The notes under the pieces were generated by a model, which saw nothing but the letters and a program-made list of their open reading frames with translations, was not told the origin of the DNA and ran no database searches. The translations under genes and the position numbers were made by a program. A stretch of DNA of 64,000 nt from Euphrasia confusa (lineage: Eukaryota; Streptophyta; Magnoliopsida; Lamiales; Orobanchaceae). Below, in pieces: positions 30,846-42,145 of this stretch (position 1 is its first letter; the number at the start of each line of letters is the position of its first letter). The DNA is taken from NCBI GenBank assembly GCA_954870475.1, contig OX940952.1, positions 17,399,297 to 17,463,296 on the forward strand. The letters are read 5' to 3'.

Positions 30846-32068
30846 ATGACTTCTTCTGCTACTCCCTCTACCACTACGCCCACATATGAATTGCCCTCGT
30901 TCTACGCGGACAAGATCACTGAACTAAAGGCTCAAGAAGCCACACTGGAGGCCGCGCAAGCCGCGGAGGAAGACTTTGATAAAGTCACTGCACTGGAGGC
31001 GGAGATCAGTGTGGTACGTAAAGCAATTCTTGCTCACCGCGGTGATAAAATGAGGGCTGAAAAAGCCATAAGGGAGGAGGAGGCTCGTAGAGCCGAAGAG
31101 GAAAGAAAGAAGAAGGAGGAGGACGAACGCTTAGCCGAACTGGAACGGCTACGTATAGCGGAGGAAGAGAAGAAAAAGAAAGAAAAAGAAGAGGCTGATC
31201 GTATAGCCGAGTTAGAACGACAGAAGAAGGAAGAGGCTGACTGTATAGCCGAAGAGGAGAGGAAGAAAAGAGAAAAGGAATTGGCGGACCGTATTGCCAA
31301 AGACAAACTTGAAGAGGCCAACCGTAGAGCCGCGTTGGAAAAGAAGAAAAAGGCAGACGATGTAACTGCTGCTGCTGAACGCATGGCCACACTCATTGTT
31401 GCCCCGGATGCACGGGCTACCATAAATGTGGCCACTGGTGTTGGTGCTTCAAATTCACCCAAGGATGGTGGCTCTACGGCCCACAACGTCAATACTACTG
31501 TCCAACCGTCCCCGCTCAACGTTGAGCCACTCGTAGACGAGGAGGACAAGGTGCCGGAGAACAGGCTCGTAGTGCCATCTCCCTCACGATTCGTTGGGGA
31601 AGGGTACTCTGCTGACTTCCACTACGAAGCAGCTTCTGATCGATATGACTCTCTTGCCGATCAGAAAATAAATGCAGAGCGGTTCTACGCCGGGCGAGCC
31701 AAGTGGGTGCAACGTGGCTTGGAGGCTTTCATGAGGGAAATGCAGCTGCTCAATGCCATTAACTTCGACGTAGACTACAGCCACTACGTCCATAAAGTTG
31801 TCTTCGCCCACATTGATCAGCAGTTTGGGGATCCCACTCATGCGTCGTATGGGAAGGTAATCATTCGCGAGCGGGAGTATGACCTATCTCCCCGTACGCT
31901 CAACAAACTGTTCCAACGCTCGCATATCAAGGCTACGTGGGAGGCTCCTTCTACGCAGCACCCAGACAGTCAGATGATGGGATTCATTGTGAATGGTGGT
32001 CTTGCCTCTACGGCTCAACCCGCCTGTACCTCGCTGACCCAATTCTTCACTCACCTCAACAAAATTAT
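30846..32068 (+). CDS. Element E third ORF, first part (interrupted by F)
   Basis: 407 codons from MTSSATPSTT to THLNKI before the F insertion. ATG 30846 was chosen because it follows the TATA box and starts the protein-like sequence; the open frame further upstream covers the promoter. Residues 60-180 are a long charged helix of Glu/Lys/Arg (repeats such as EEERKKKEEDERLAELERL), a strong coiled-coil candidate. Residues 275-400 match the third ORF of G (RFYAGRAKWVQRG, HASYGKVIIREREYDLS), the 'putative plant transposon protein' type of domain. No signal peptide or membrane segment. Function unknown; 'env-like' is the historical label only. Confidence 0.82.
32064..32068. other. Target site duplication of element F, left copy
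   Basis: ATTAT, matching ATTAT at 60958-60962. The E third ORF stays in frame if one copy is ignored. Confidence 0.93.
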
Positions 32069-33748
32069 TGTTGGAATTCGATATCCCGGGCTATTAAAAA
32101 TTGCGGAAACCATAGCCCGATCAAAAACCATTCGCCGGAGATCACATGAACGCCGATGAACGCGCCGGAGCACGAGCCGAACGCACGACACGGCCGAAGC
32201 TGCGCGCACGCCCAGCCCGAGCCCCCGTCCGCGGGGCTCATGCGATCGAAGGATCGATCGCGTCGTGCGATCGATCGGCTGGGGCTGCAACGGCAACCCC
32301 GCGGTGAGTCCGGCGACTCACCGCCGTCGGGGAGGGGGGCAGCTCGCCCAGCGAGCCGCGGCGGCACCCGGCGCCACCCCGCGATCGAACCTAGGGTTCG
32401 ATCGCACCCCGGCGTCCAGCCGGGGTTCTCCTCGATCGCGCATCCTCGGCGTCCAGCCGGGGTGCTCTTGGTTCGATCCCCACGAGGTCCTCGAGCCGCG
32501 GCGGTCCGGTGGTTTCACCACCACCGCCCGGTTCGTCCTCGTTCCGGGGTTCGTCCTCGGATCTTGGTTCTACGGTATTTTCAATAAATAATCGAATAAA
32601 ATCATCAAGGGTGTTTAACGATTTTGTACCTTCGATTCGTTGTTCGGAGAAACGAGATCAATCGATGACCTTGAGATCTTCCCACGTATTCCTTGCACTA
32701 GCCCGGACGTCGTGTGGGCGACGATCTACCGAACTCCATGGATCCTCCTCTCTACTTTCTCTCTCTAGAATTGTGATCTTCAACTTATGAGAATAGAGAA
32801 GACCATGTAGTGCTTTTATAGGCTACGTAGGGGATCTTAAGGAGGTGGAATATTGGGCTTCCAATATTGAAGATTAAATTGAGCCCAATGCTCAAGTCCA
32901 TTAATCCTTATCAATATTAATTTATTCTATTTTCCACTATATAAAATTAATTGCACTCCCAATATTAAACCATATTATATCAAATAATATTTCTCCGGTA
33001 GTATTATTTATTCCGTGTATTTAAGATATAAATATCCATGAATAAAATTAATTTATTGCTAATTAATTTATTCATCTCTTATATCCGAGACTAATATCAT
33101 TCAACCTTAATTATTATGCGGAACGAATCCACCTGCAGGGTTTACATAATAATTCCTTATGAACTCATCTCGGGGATATTATCAACCCTTCCGGGATACA
33201 CTTTCCCGTCAAGTATTCACGGCATGTCATATATAAAATATAGTGACCCAACTTAACCGGTAATTAACCCAATAATTAAATCGGTTAATTCCTTTGGTAA
33301 ATCAAAGTCACTTATATTGAATATACACACCCGCAATAGTTTCGGGGATTAAGAATAAAATACACTGAGACTCGAATCGATTATCGCCGGCAATCCTAAT
33401 CGATGAATCTCAACGATCCGCTCAATACACCAAGTGTACAAGTGTGATAAAATAATTAAGACAAATTATTTTCTCTCTCACACAACGACTATACCGATGG
33501 ATTGGTCCGTGTCCATCTAGGTCGTGAGCAACTGTTCGATTAAATACGAGTGACCGATAGTATGATCTTCTGTGTGGGCCCGACACACCATACTAACTAC
33601 AACGTATAGAATCCAGGACTATAATTTGCATATATTTAATTATAAATAATTAAACGCAAATAATTGTTTATTTAATTAAATAGATTAGTGGCAATGGATC
33701 GTGAGTTTCCTTTACTTAAATCTAGACATTAAGTACACAAATCCAACA
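32069..33748 (-). repeat. Element F 3' LTR (left copy)
   Basis: 1680 bp, inverted. TATA box at 32813-32820 (minus). Hairpin run about 32190-32530, for example 32301-32309/32316-32324, 32381-32391/32395-32405 and 32406-32412/32420-32426 (loop CTGGACG in sense). Long ORFs on both strands here (32156-32587, 32265-32591) come from the GC-rich palindromes. Confidence 0.95.
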
Positions 33749-34232
33749 ATCTCCCACTTGTACTAAGGTCTAGTCATTTCCTCCAAACTCCCGACTCCCA
33801 TACTCATCACGTGCTTAAGTTGTACTTCCAAGAAGTACTATGTGAATGATCACTCTAGGTTGCCGCTCTGAAGTTATCTTGGTGACTACAGCGTCGTCTC
33901 CCTCGACGATGAATCGTATCAGGTGGTACTTGAACTATGTGTTATCTTACACTTATGGACTAGTGATTTCTTCCCATTTGCCATTGCACCGCTATTTACA
34001 TAGCCTTTGGAAAATTAAGAATCACATCTAAGTCCCAGAGATTATCCCGGAGTTATACCAAAACTTCCGCTGCCTCTGAGGCCGCTATTTGGTTACCCAT
34101 GGCAGAGTCCGAAAAGCATCGTGCTTATCACTTTTCCATGTTAAAACTCCTTCTCCTTCAATAGTGAAACACATAGCCTGATATCGACTTACATTGGTCC
34201 TCATTCGATTAGAAATCTAAGAGAATGTAATC
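33749..34232 (-). pseudogene. Element F PPT and RNase H relic
   Basis: PPT ATCTCCCACTT (33749-33759, inverted), then the decayed 3' end of pol on the minus strand, matching the RNase H end of H (36573-37020) with gaps. Broken by the insertion of G at 34238. Confidence 0.82.
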
Positions 34233-34237
34233 CAAAG
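34233..34237. other. Target site duplication of element G, left copy
   Basis: CAAAG, matching CAAAG at 54376-54380. Confidence 0.92.
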
Positions 34238-34915
34238 TGAAAGTGCGTGGCAGGGGTATTTATGAAGAAAACACGCTGCCAAGGTTAAGGCAGGGCGATG
34301 CGCTACTTCAGTATGCCGCACCACGAAGCCTTATAATTTAGTTTGTTCGTTTTAATTAATTTAAGAGTTTTAATGTGTATCTTAAATTATCAGTTAAATA
34401 TATATATATATATATGTGATATATGTATAAGTTATGCAGCGGAAAGATAAACGTTAGGCAGAACGAACAAACTCACACACACAAACGAAGCGATAAATAA
34501 ATAACACAAGTAATTAAATCTTTGTATGGGTATTTAAATTATATCCATACGAATGTGCCTTACGGCTAAAATATATTATTAAAGATACGAGTCTTTACAA
34601 TAAATAATCTTGGATTTACAATCGACTAAACTTAAGGCAATGCGAAGGCATTCCTTCTCGTTTATCGGATCCGAAGATTAATGAACAATCAAAAAGGAAA
34701 TAAAGCTTCTAACACTATCCTATACTAAATTACAGATCATAACTAAGTCGTACGTAACTATCTCAGATGAGAAGATAAATGGACGAAGAACTTCCAATGA
34801 AGATCTTGCCTACAAAAACCGACTAGCTAATGATCTTAATTAAAAAGGTGTTTCTGGATAGATGAAAGTGTTAAAGAATGAGCTGAAGTCTCCTGGTATT
34901 TATAGGTGAAGCTCT
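34238..34915 (-). repeat. Element G 3' LTR, part 1 (R/U5 end)
   Basis: 678 bp, collinear with 53250-53926. Differs by one base and by lengths of a (TA)n near 34397-34415 and a (CA)n near 34473. TATA box (sense TATAAATA) at 34897-34904. H is inserted 7 bp upstream of this TATA box in sense. Confidence 0.93.
34911..34915. other. Target site duplication of element H, left copy
   Basis: GCTCT, matching GCTCT at 43791-43795. Confidence 0.93.
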
Positions 34916-36561
34916 TGTTGGAATTCGCTATCCCGGGTTATCAAAAATTGCGGAACCGATAACCCAAACGAACCCTTCGCCGGAGATCATACGAACGCCG
35001 ACTCATCCGCCGGAGTCCGGGCTTTGGAGACCATGCATCCGAAGACGCACAGCCCGCCCCCACCCGAACCCCCGCGAGCCGGGGTTCATACGATCGAGCG
35101 ATCGATCGCGCGCTGGGGATCGATCGGGGTGGAGCTGTTCCGACAGCCCCCGCGGCGGGTCCGGCGACCCGCCGCCACCAGGAAGCCCCCGCCTTCACGG
35201 CGGGGTAGGGCACGGCTCCAGCCCGTGCCCAGCGATCGACCATCGTGGTCGATCGCACACCCTCGGTCGAACCGAGGGTTCGCCCCCATGCCCCACGGCC
35301 GAAACCCTAGCCGGGCGATCCGCGGTCCGGTGGCTTCGCCACCACCGCGTGATCGTTCGTCTAATCCGGGCTTCGATTTTCGGATCTTCATCCTACGGTA
35401 TTCTCGATAAAAAACAAATCGAACAATTAACAAGGGGGTTGACAATTGTACCTACGATTCGTTGTTCGGAGAAACGAAATCGACGACCTCGTGACCTTCC
35501 CGCGTATTCCTTGCACTCGTTCGAACGTCGGGTGGGCGACGAGCTATCGAACTTGTGGATCCTCTTCACTCTCAGAACTTTATTGTTGGCGTAACGTAGG
35601 TTAGTAAAAGTGAAGACCACGTAGTGCTTTTATAGGCTACGAAGGGGATCAAAAGGAGAATAAATATTGGGCTTCAATATTGAAAATTAAATTGGGTCCA
35701 ACCCAAATCCATTAATTCTTATCAATATTAATTTTATTTATTTTCCACTATATAAATAAAATTGCACTCCCAATATTATTCATATTATATCAAATAATAT
35801 TTCTCCAACTTAGTATTATTTATTCCGTGTATTTAAGATTTAAATATCCATGAATAAAATTTATTTATTGCTTAATAAATTTATTCATCTCTTATATCCG
35901 AGACTAGTACCACTCAACCTTATTTATTATGCGGAACAAGTCCACTCGCGAGGTTTACATAATAAATCCTTATGAGCTCATCTCGGGGATATTATCAACC
36001 CTTACGGGATACACTGCCCCTTCAAGAATTCACGGCATGCCATATATAAAATATAGTGACCCAACTTAACCGGTAATTAACCCAATTATCAAACCGGTTA
36101 ATTCCTTTGGTAAATCAAAGTCACTTATATTAAATATACACACCCGCAATTGTTTCAGGGATTAAGAATAAAATACTCCGAGTCTCAAATCAATTATCGC
36201 CGAGCAATCCTAATTGATGAGTCTCAATCGATCCGCTCAATACACCAAGTGTACAAGTGTGATAAAATAATTAAGATAAATTATTTTCTCTCTCACACAA
36301 CGACTATACCGATGGGTTGGTCCGTGTCCATCTAGGTCGTGAGCAACTGTTCGATTAAATACGAGTAACCGATAGTATGATCTTCTGTGTGGGGCCCGAC
36401 ACACCATACTAACTACAACGTATAGAATCCAGGACTATAATTTGCATGTATTTAATTAACAATAATTAAAAGCAAATGAATGTATGTAATTAATAGGTAA
36501 ATGAAAGTGCAAACAGAGTTCAGAATACTCAAATCTAGACATTAAGTATACTACTCCATCA
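34916..36561 (-). repeat. Element H 3' LTR (left copy)
   Basis: 1646 bp inverted. TATA box at 35627-35634. Hairpin run: 35152-35160/35167-35175, 35187-35193/35199-35205, 35208-35215/35223-35230 (loop GCTGGAG in sense), 35232-35242/35246-35256, 35259-35267/35271-35279 and 35329-35334/35338-35343. Confidence 0.95.
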
Positions 36562-36572
36562 ATCTCCCACTT
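36562..36572 (-). other. Element H polypurine tract
   Basis: ATCTCCCACTT on plus, AAGTGGGAGAT in sense, directly before the 3' LTR. Confidence 0.92.
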
Positions 36573-36575
36573 ATA

Positions 36576-39500
36576 CTAAGGTCTAGTCTTATCCTCCAAA
36601 CTTCTGACTCCCAAACCCTCCAAGTGCTTGAAACATACTTCCTTAGGAAGTATCTTGGTGAAAGGGTCCGCTAGGTTGTCCTCCGAAGCTATCTTGGTGA
36701 CTATCGCATCGCCCCTCTTGACGATGTCTCGAATCAGGTGGTACTTGCGCTCTATGTGTTTCATAGCACTATGGGACCGTGGTTCCTTACTGTTTGCCAC
36801 TGCACCGCTATTATCACAATAAATTGTCATAGCCTTGGGCAAACTCGGAATCACATCTAAGTCCTGGAGGAAATTAAGGAACCAAACTGACTCTTTCGCT
36901 GCCTCTGAGGCTGCAACGTATTCAGCTTCCATGGTAGAGTCTGAAATGCACTTTTGCTTAACACTCCTCCATGATACGGCTCCACCTCCCATAGTGTACA
37001 CATAGCCTGATGTCGACTTTCGCCGGTCCTTATCAGCTTGGAAATCCGAATCCGTATAACCCAAAGGCATAAGATTGTCTGCCCCGTAACTTAGAACATA
37101 ATCCTTAGTATTTCGCAAATACTTGAAAATGCTCTTTACGGCAGTCCAATGAGCCTTTCCAGGGTTACTCTGATATCTCGCTACTACGCCTACTGCATAG
37201 AAGATATCAGGCCTCGTACATAACATTGCATACATTAAGCTTCCCACAGCCGAAGCGTAGGGAACTGCTTTCATTTCATCTTTCTCCTTTTGTGTCCGAG
37301 GACACATATCCTTAGAAAGATAAGTTCCTTTACTGAAGGGTAGTTCACCCTTCTTGGAATCTTGCATGTTAAAACGAGCCAGAATCGTGTTTATGTAAGA
37401 TTGCTCGGATAGGTACAATGTTCTATTCCGGCGATCCCTTATAACCTTGATTCCTAGAACATGTCCGACTTCTCCCAAATCTTTCATATCGAATTGTCTA
37501 GACAACCATCCTTTTATGTCTGATAACATTTTCACACTGTTGCCAATGAGAAGAATGTCGTCTACATAAAGCACGAGAAACACCACCTTCTTTCCATCAC
37601 GTTTCCAATACACACACGATTCGTCCATGCTTTGACTGAATCCAAAAGATTTGACCACTTCGTCAAACCGCAGGTTCCACGATCTAGAGGCTTGTTTCAA
37701 TCCATAAATGGATCGATTAAGCTTGCACACTAGATGATCTCGCCCCTTAGCAATGAATCCTTCTGGTTGTTTCATATAAATCGTCTCGTCAAGACTTCCA
37801 TTAAGGAAAGCTGTCTTGACATCCATTTGCCACACCTCATAATCCATATGAGCTGCTATGGATAAGAGAATCCGGATCGACTTTATCTTGGCTACCGGCG
37901 AGAAGGTCTCCTCATAATCGATTCCCTCTTTCTGAGTATATCCTTTCGCAACAAGCCGAGCTTTAAAGGTTTCAACCTTTCCGTCAGATCCTCTCTTTCT
38001 CTTGTAGACCCATTTACACCCAATTGGCTTCACGCCGCTTGGTGGTTCTACAAGATCCCAGACTTTATTAGAATCCATAGATTCTATTTCGGATTTCATT
38101 GCTTTCTTCCAAGAAGACGCATCTATATCTTGTACCGCCTCATCATAGGTCCAGGGATCGATTTCATGAACTCCAGGTCCAGAGTCCGAAGACTCACCCA
38201 GTCCAATCCATCTATCTGGTTGTTTAACAACCCTCCCACTACGACGGCGTTCCGGTGTATTAACAGTGACAGTATTAGGTGCAAGTTCTAGTGGTGTATC
38301 TATACTCGGTTCGGCTGTATCCAGGTCTACCTCGTTACCTCTCAACTCATCAAGTATTATGTCACTTTTGGGCTTGTGGTCCATGACATAGTCTTCCTCT
38401 AGGAACCGAGCGTTAGTACTTATAACGATCTTCTGGTCCGTAGGACTATAGAACATGCCACCCTTAGTTCCTTTCGGGTATCCTACAAACAGCCGTATTT
38501 CTGATCTAGGTTCTAACTTATCAGTGCCTTGTCGCAACACATGTGCTGGACAACCCCAGATCCGAATGTGTCCCAAGTTAGGCTTACGCCCACTCCACAA
38601 TTCCATGGGTGTAGTTGGCACTGTTTTGGTCGGAACCCTATTCAGAATGTACGCCGATGTTTCCAAGGCAAGTCCCCAGAACATAACAGGTAAATCCGAG
38701 TAACTCATCATCGATCGTACCATCTCCATAAGAGTCCTATTCCTTCTTTCTGACACACCATTCTGCTGAGGAGTATATGGTGAGGTCAGTTGGGATTCAA
38801 TCCCATTCTCTGCCAAGTATGCCTTGAATTCTCCAGACAGGTACTCGCCTCCGCGATCAGATCGCAGGCATTTTATGGATTTACCACGAAGGTTCTCCAC
38901 AAGAGCCTTGAATTCCTTGAACTTGTCAAAAGAATCACTCTTGTGGCGCATCAGGTATACATATCCATACCTTGAGTAATCATCAGTAAAGGTGATGAAA
39001 TACTCGTACCCTCCCCTTGCCTGAGTAGACATAGGTCCGCATACATCAGAGTGAATCAAATCCAATACTTGTTCAGCCCTCCGTCCTTTACCAGAAAAAG
39101 GACGCTTGGTCATTTTACCCTCTAAACAGGATTCGCAGGTTGGAAGGTCCTCTCCCTCAACACCAGTGATTAAATCATCAGCTTTCAACCTTTGAAGCCT
39201 ATTCGAGTTTATATGACCTAGCCTTAGATGCCACAAGTATAATTGATTCATTTTAGAAGGTTCCTTTCTCTTATTGGTGTTCGTAGATGTGTTATTACTC
39301 TCGGTTAGTTGCATCGTGTTAGACTCAGGATTTAGCACATACAAATCGTCTATCAATGTACCAGAACAGATAATTTCACTATTTCTTCTTATGATCACAG
39401 AGTGGTCAAAAGAAACAGAATATCCATTCATAATAAGTTTAGAAACTGAAATTAAATTCTTTCTAAAGTTGGGTACATAAAGACAATTACGTAAAACTAA

Positions 39501-40121
39501 CACCCTATCACTACTGAAACGTAAGTGAACGTCTCCCACTGCAACAGCCGCCACCTTTGCGGCATTGCCCATGTAGACCACGATCTCTCCCTCTCTAAGT
39601 CTCCGGGTTTCCTGGAACCCCTGCAATGAATTGCAGACATGGTCAGTGGCACCCGTATCTACACACCAGGTGCTGGTAGATATCACCGCTGACAATGTTT
39701 CAGTGACTAAGGAAAATTTCGTACCTTTGATGAGAGGACAATCAGACCTCCAGTGCCCAAACTGTTTGCATCGAAAGCATCTGCGAAACCGCTTGCTTAC
39801 CCCAATCCGTGGTTTTAAACCACTGGGTCTCTTTGCACGCTTTTCTTTTAGTCTAGCCACAAGAGCTCGTGTTTCTCTTAACTTACGCACAAAAATCGCC
39901 TTCGCTAAGCCGGTTTTAAGGGACTCATTGAGGAACGATTCCGTGGGTATGTCAAACACCTCTTGCCTAGCTTCCACACCATGTCTCAACTTAGTTGGAC
40001 CAACAGTGGATTCAGAAAGCTCAACAGTCTGGACAATGTCCAGATTTCTTTTCCAATCATCACCATATGGAACCGGTGAGTTTTCATCTTTAAGTATATC
40101 ACAAAGTGGGGTCACAGTCAT
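36576..40121 (-). CDS. Element H Gag(truncated)-Pol polyprotein
   Basis: About 1181 codons from MTVTPLCDILKDEN (the frame is open 10 codons further up, but this Met matches other gags). Residues 1-30 resemble the Gag start (DDWKRNLDIVQ); the capsid core of about 150-170 residues present in A and C is absent. Then CCHC CFRCKQFGHWRSDC (about 119), protease WCVDTGATDHVC (about 154), pre-integrase WHLRLGHIN (about 297), integrase IHSDVCGP, RSDRGGEYLS and NGVSERRNRT (about 355, 418, 455), RT QMDVKTAFLNG and YVDDILLIG (about 770, 852), RNase H TDSDFQADKDRRKSTSG, MEAEYVAASE and YCDNSGAV (1024 on). All catalytic acids are present and there is no stop. Pol looks functional; particle formation would need another Gag. 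Confidence 0.93.
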   Translation of the reverse strand: MTVTPLCDILKDENSPVPYGDDWKRNLDIVQTVELSESTVGPTKLRHGVEARQEVFDIPTESFLNESLKTGLAKAIFVRKLRETRALVARLKEKRAKRPSGLKPRIGVSKRFRRCFRCKQFGHWRSDCPLIKGTKFSLVTETLSAVISTSTWCVDTGATDHVCNSLQGFQETRRLREGEIVVYMGNAAKVAAVAVGDVHLRFSSDRVLVLRNCLYVPNFRKNLISVSKLIMNGYSVSFDHSVIIRRNSEIICSGTLIDDLYVLNPESNTMQLTESNNTSTNTNKRKEPSKMNQLYLWHLRLGHINSNRLQRLKADDLITGVEGEDLPTCESCLEGKMTKRPFSGKGRRAEQVLDLIHSDVCGPMSTQARGGYEYFITFTDDYSRYGYVYLMRHKSDSFDKFKEFKALVENLRGKSIKCLRSDRGGEYLSGEFKAYLAENGIESQLTSPYTPQQNGVSERRNRTLMEMVRSMMSYSDLPVMFWGLALETSAYILNRVPTKTVPTTPMELWSGRKPNLGHIRIWGCPAHVLRQGTDKLEPRSEIRLFVGYPKGTKGGMFYSPTDQKIVISTNARFLEEDYVMDHKPKSDIILDELRGNEVDLDTAEPSIDTPLELAPNTVTVNTPERRRSGRVVKQPDRWIGLGESSDSGPGVHEIDPWTYDEAVQDIDASSWKKAMKSEIESMDSNKVWDLVEPPSGVKPIGCKWVYKRKRGSDGKVETFKARLVAKGYTQKEGIDYEETFSPVAKIKSIRILLSIAAHMDYEVWQMDVKTAFLNGSLDETIYMKQPEGFIAKGRDHLVCKLNRSIYGLKQASRSWNLRFDEVVKSFGFSQSMDESCVYWKRDGKKVVFLVLYVDDILLIGNSVKMLSDIKGWLSRQFDMKDLGEVGHVLGIKVIRDRRNRTLYLSEQSYINTILARFNMQDSKKGELPFSKGTYLSKDMCPRTQKEKDEMKAVPYASAVGSLMYAMLCTRPDIFYAVGVVARYQSNPGKAHWTAVKSIFKYLRNTKDYVLSYGADNLMPLGYTDSDFQADKDRRKSTSGYVYTMGGGAVSWRSVKQKCISDSTMEAEYVAASEAAKESVWFLNFLQDLDVIPSLPKAMTIYCDNSGAVANSKEPRSHSAMKHIERKYHLIRDIVKRGDAIVTKIASEDNLADPFTKILPKEVCFKHLEGLGVRSLEDKTRP

Positions 40122-42131
40122 TCCTAACCTATAAGCACATAAAACAAACAAACAATTTAATATCCGATATTATCTCCCTCAAATAATATCATTAAATCAC
40201 TAATCACATCTAAAATCCCATCAGGTAAGGCAAGCCACGTGGTGTGGACGTTTACCCACCCAAATGATTTAGCAATTAGATTTTCTTTGGTCATACATCG
40301 CTTATAGCGGAACCTCGTGGGGAGGAATACCATAAGGCGTATCTAAGTGTAAACCATTACTCAGTACCAAAATAAGTTACTTGGAATTGCTACATCACCG
40401 CAAGCCACGTGGTGTGGACGTTTACGATAACTTCACAACTCTTCATAATTACTTACAACTGTCTACATCAATTAATCCAAAATCCGTCAGCATAGCAAGC
40501 CACGTGGTGTGGACGTTTACTACACTAAGAGACTTTTATAATTGACTCCCAATTACTTGATCCATTTAATCTCGTAAATCAAGACGTGGAGAATCATAAG
40601 TGAAACTCGAAGTTTCTAACCAGTGATTCACCATGCGAACAACCCTATCTCTCATAAATGAGGGAGCCGAGCAGACAAACGACCCATCTATAAAAGTATG
40701 GCACGAAAGTCTCTAATTTGTGTCCTCTACATGACCAAGTGGCTCTGGCTCCATTCCACTCCCCGGGGTGAGAATGAGTCGACTTGAAATCAGCTTTGGA
40801 AAGACAAATTAGGCATTGTTTGATAAACTCAATCAATGTTTCTCGTAAGAGGAATTACAAGAACTCTCCTCCAATAACTTATCTATATAAACTTCAAAAG
40901 TTTATAAAAGTCACCAAGAGAGCAGCAATGGAGACCATGGGTATGTTTCCATACCCTCTCCCACTTAGCTTTTTATAATAAAGGGATACGCTATCTAGTG
41001 CATAAAAGTAAACACATATAGCATGCATACATGTAATAAAGCACATAGTATTATCACATAGTCAAAATAATACTAGAATATTATTTTCCGACTATTATGG
41101 CTTCATCACATCCCCGTACGCATCTTCTAGTCTTTAGTCTTCGTTTCTTGAATGCTCCATGTGACGAGAATATTAATATCAATATTTAAATCTATTTATT
41201 TTCAATTAATCCAAAAGTTACTTAATTCGAAAATTAAGTCAATTGAATATATCAAAAATAAAATTAAATATTATTAATATTTTTATTTATTTTATTTTCT
41301 TTTTCCACTTCATTAAATCTCTAGAATAATCTATCCAAGATCCTCTTGGAATATTCTAGACGATATCCATAATGAAATAAAGAAAAAAATAATTTAGGAC
41401 TCTTATACTTTTTCAAATTTATTTTATTCCTAATCCATGAATATTCCTATGAGTAGGAATAATCAAATAGGAAAAATAAATTTAGTACTAAATTAATTCT
41501 TTCTCTATTTTTCTAGAATATTCCATAAAGAAATAATCAAAATAGGAAACAACGAATTAATTAGGAAAGTATATTTCCGGTAGGAGTAGCCCGGGTTGGG
41601 GAACCCCGAACCACCCCCACCTTCGCCGACCGCCGCCTAGGGCACGCGCCACCGCCGCCCAGCCCACGCGCCACCACCACTGGTGGCCGGCGTGGCCGAG
41701 TCTCCCACGGACAGCCCGCCTAGGGCTGCGGGTCGATCGATCCCCTCGGGATCGATCATGGGGATTGATCGATCCCGGTCATTCGTCTCCTCGTCACTTC
41801 GTCTTCTCCGGCGGTCTTTGATTCAATCCAATCGCAAAATAAATTTACAAAAATCTAAATTACAATTCCGGTATCGATTCTATACACGAAATCGACCCTA
41901 TACATTTTCCGGAAAAACAACGAACATAATAATAAATCCTAAATTCGGTCAACCCCCGAATTTTTACTATTACAAGCATTCACCACCAAAAACGAATCTC
42001 GACATGTCCGAGAGTTTAATAAAACCAACAATCATATGACAAAACAATTAAACGAATAATCATCAAGCCATAATAGTCGGATCCCTGCAAGGTAGAACAA
42101 TTTTATCGAAAATACCGCGAACGTAAACCAC
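40122..42131 (-). other. Element H leader (2.0 kb, non-coding)
   Basis: In sense from right to left: GC-rich block (41580-41790), AT-rich block with related units (41280-41570), unique part (40860-41180), the leader block shared with A, B, C and F (40565-40830, with CCCCGGGGTGAG on plus), then three 26-bp motifs at 40495-40520, 40400-40425 and 40230-40255. No convincing ORF. Confidence 0.8.
40230..40520 (-). repeat. Three-copy 26-bp leader motif of element H
   Basis: Inverted copies at 40230-40255, 40400-40425 and 40495-40520, identical to the C motif (plus-strand core GCAAGCCACGTGGTGTGG, G-box CACGTG in each). Spacers 144 and 69 bp, the same as in C, although the families differ elsewhere. 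Confidence 0.9.
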
Positions 42132-42143
42132 GCTCTGATACCA
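42132..42143 (-). other. Element H primer binding site
   Basis: GCTCTGATACCA on plus (TGGTATCAGAGC in sense), two bases from the 5' LTR. Confidence 0.93.
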
Positions 42144-42145
42144 AT

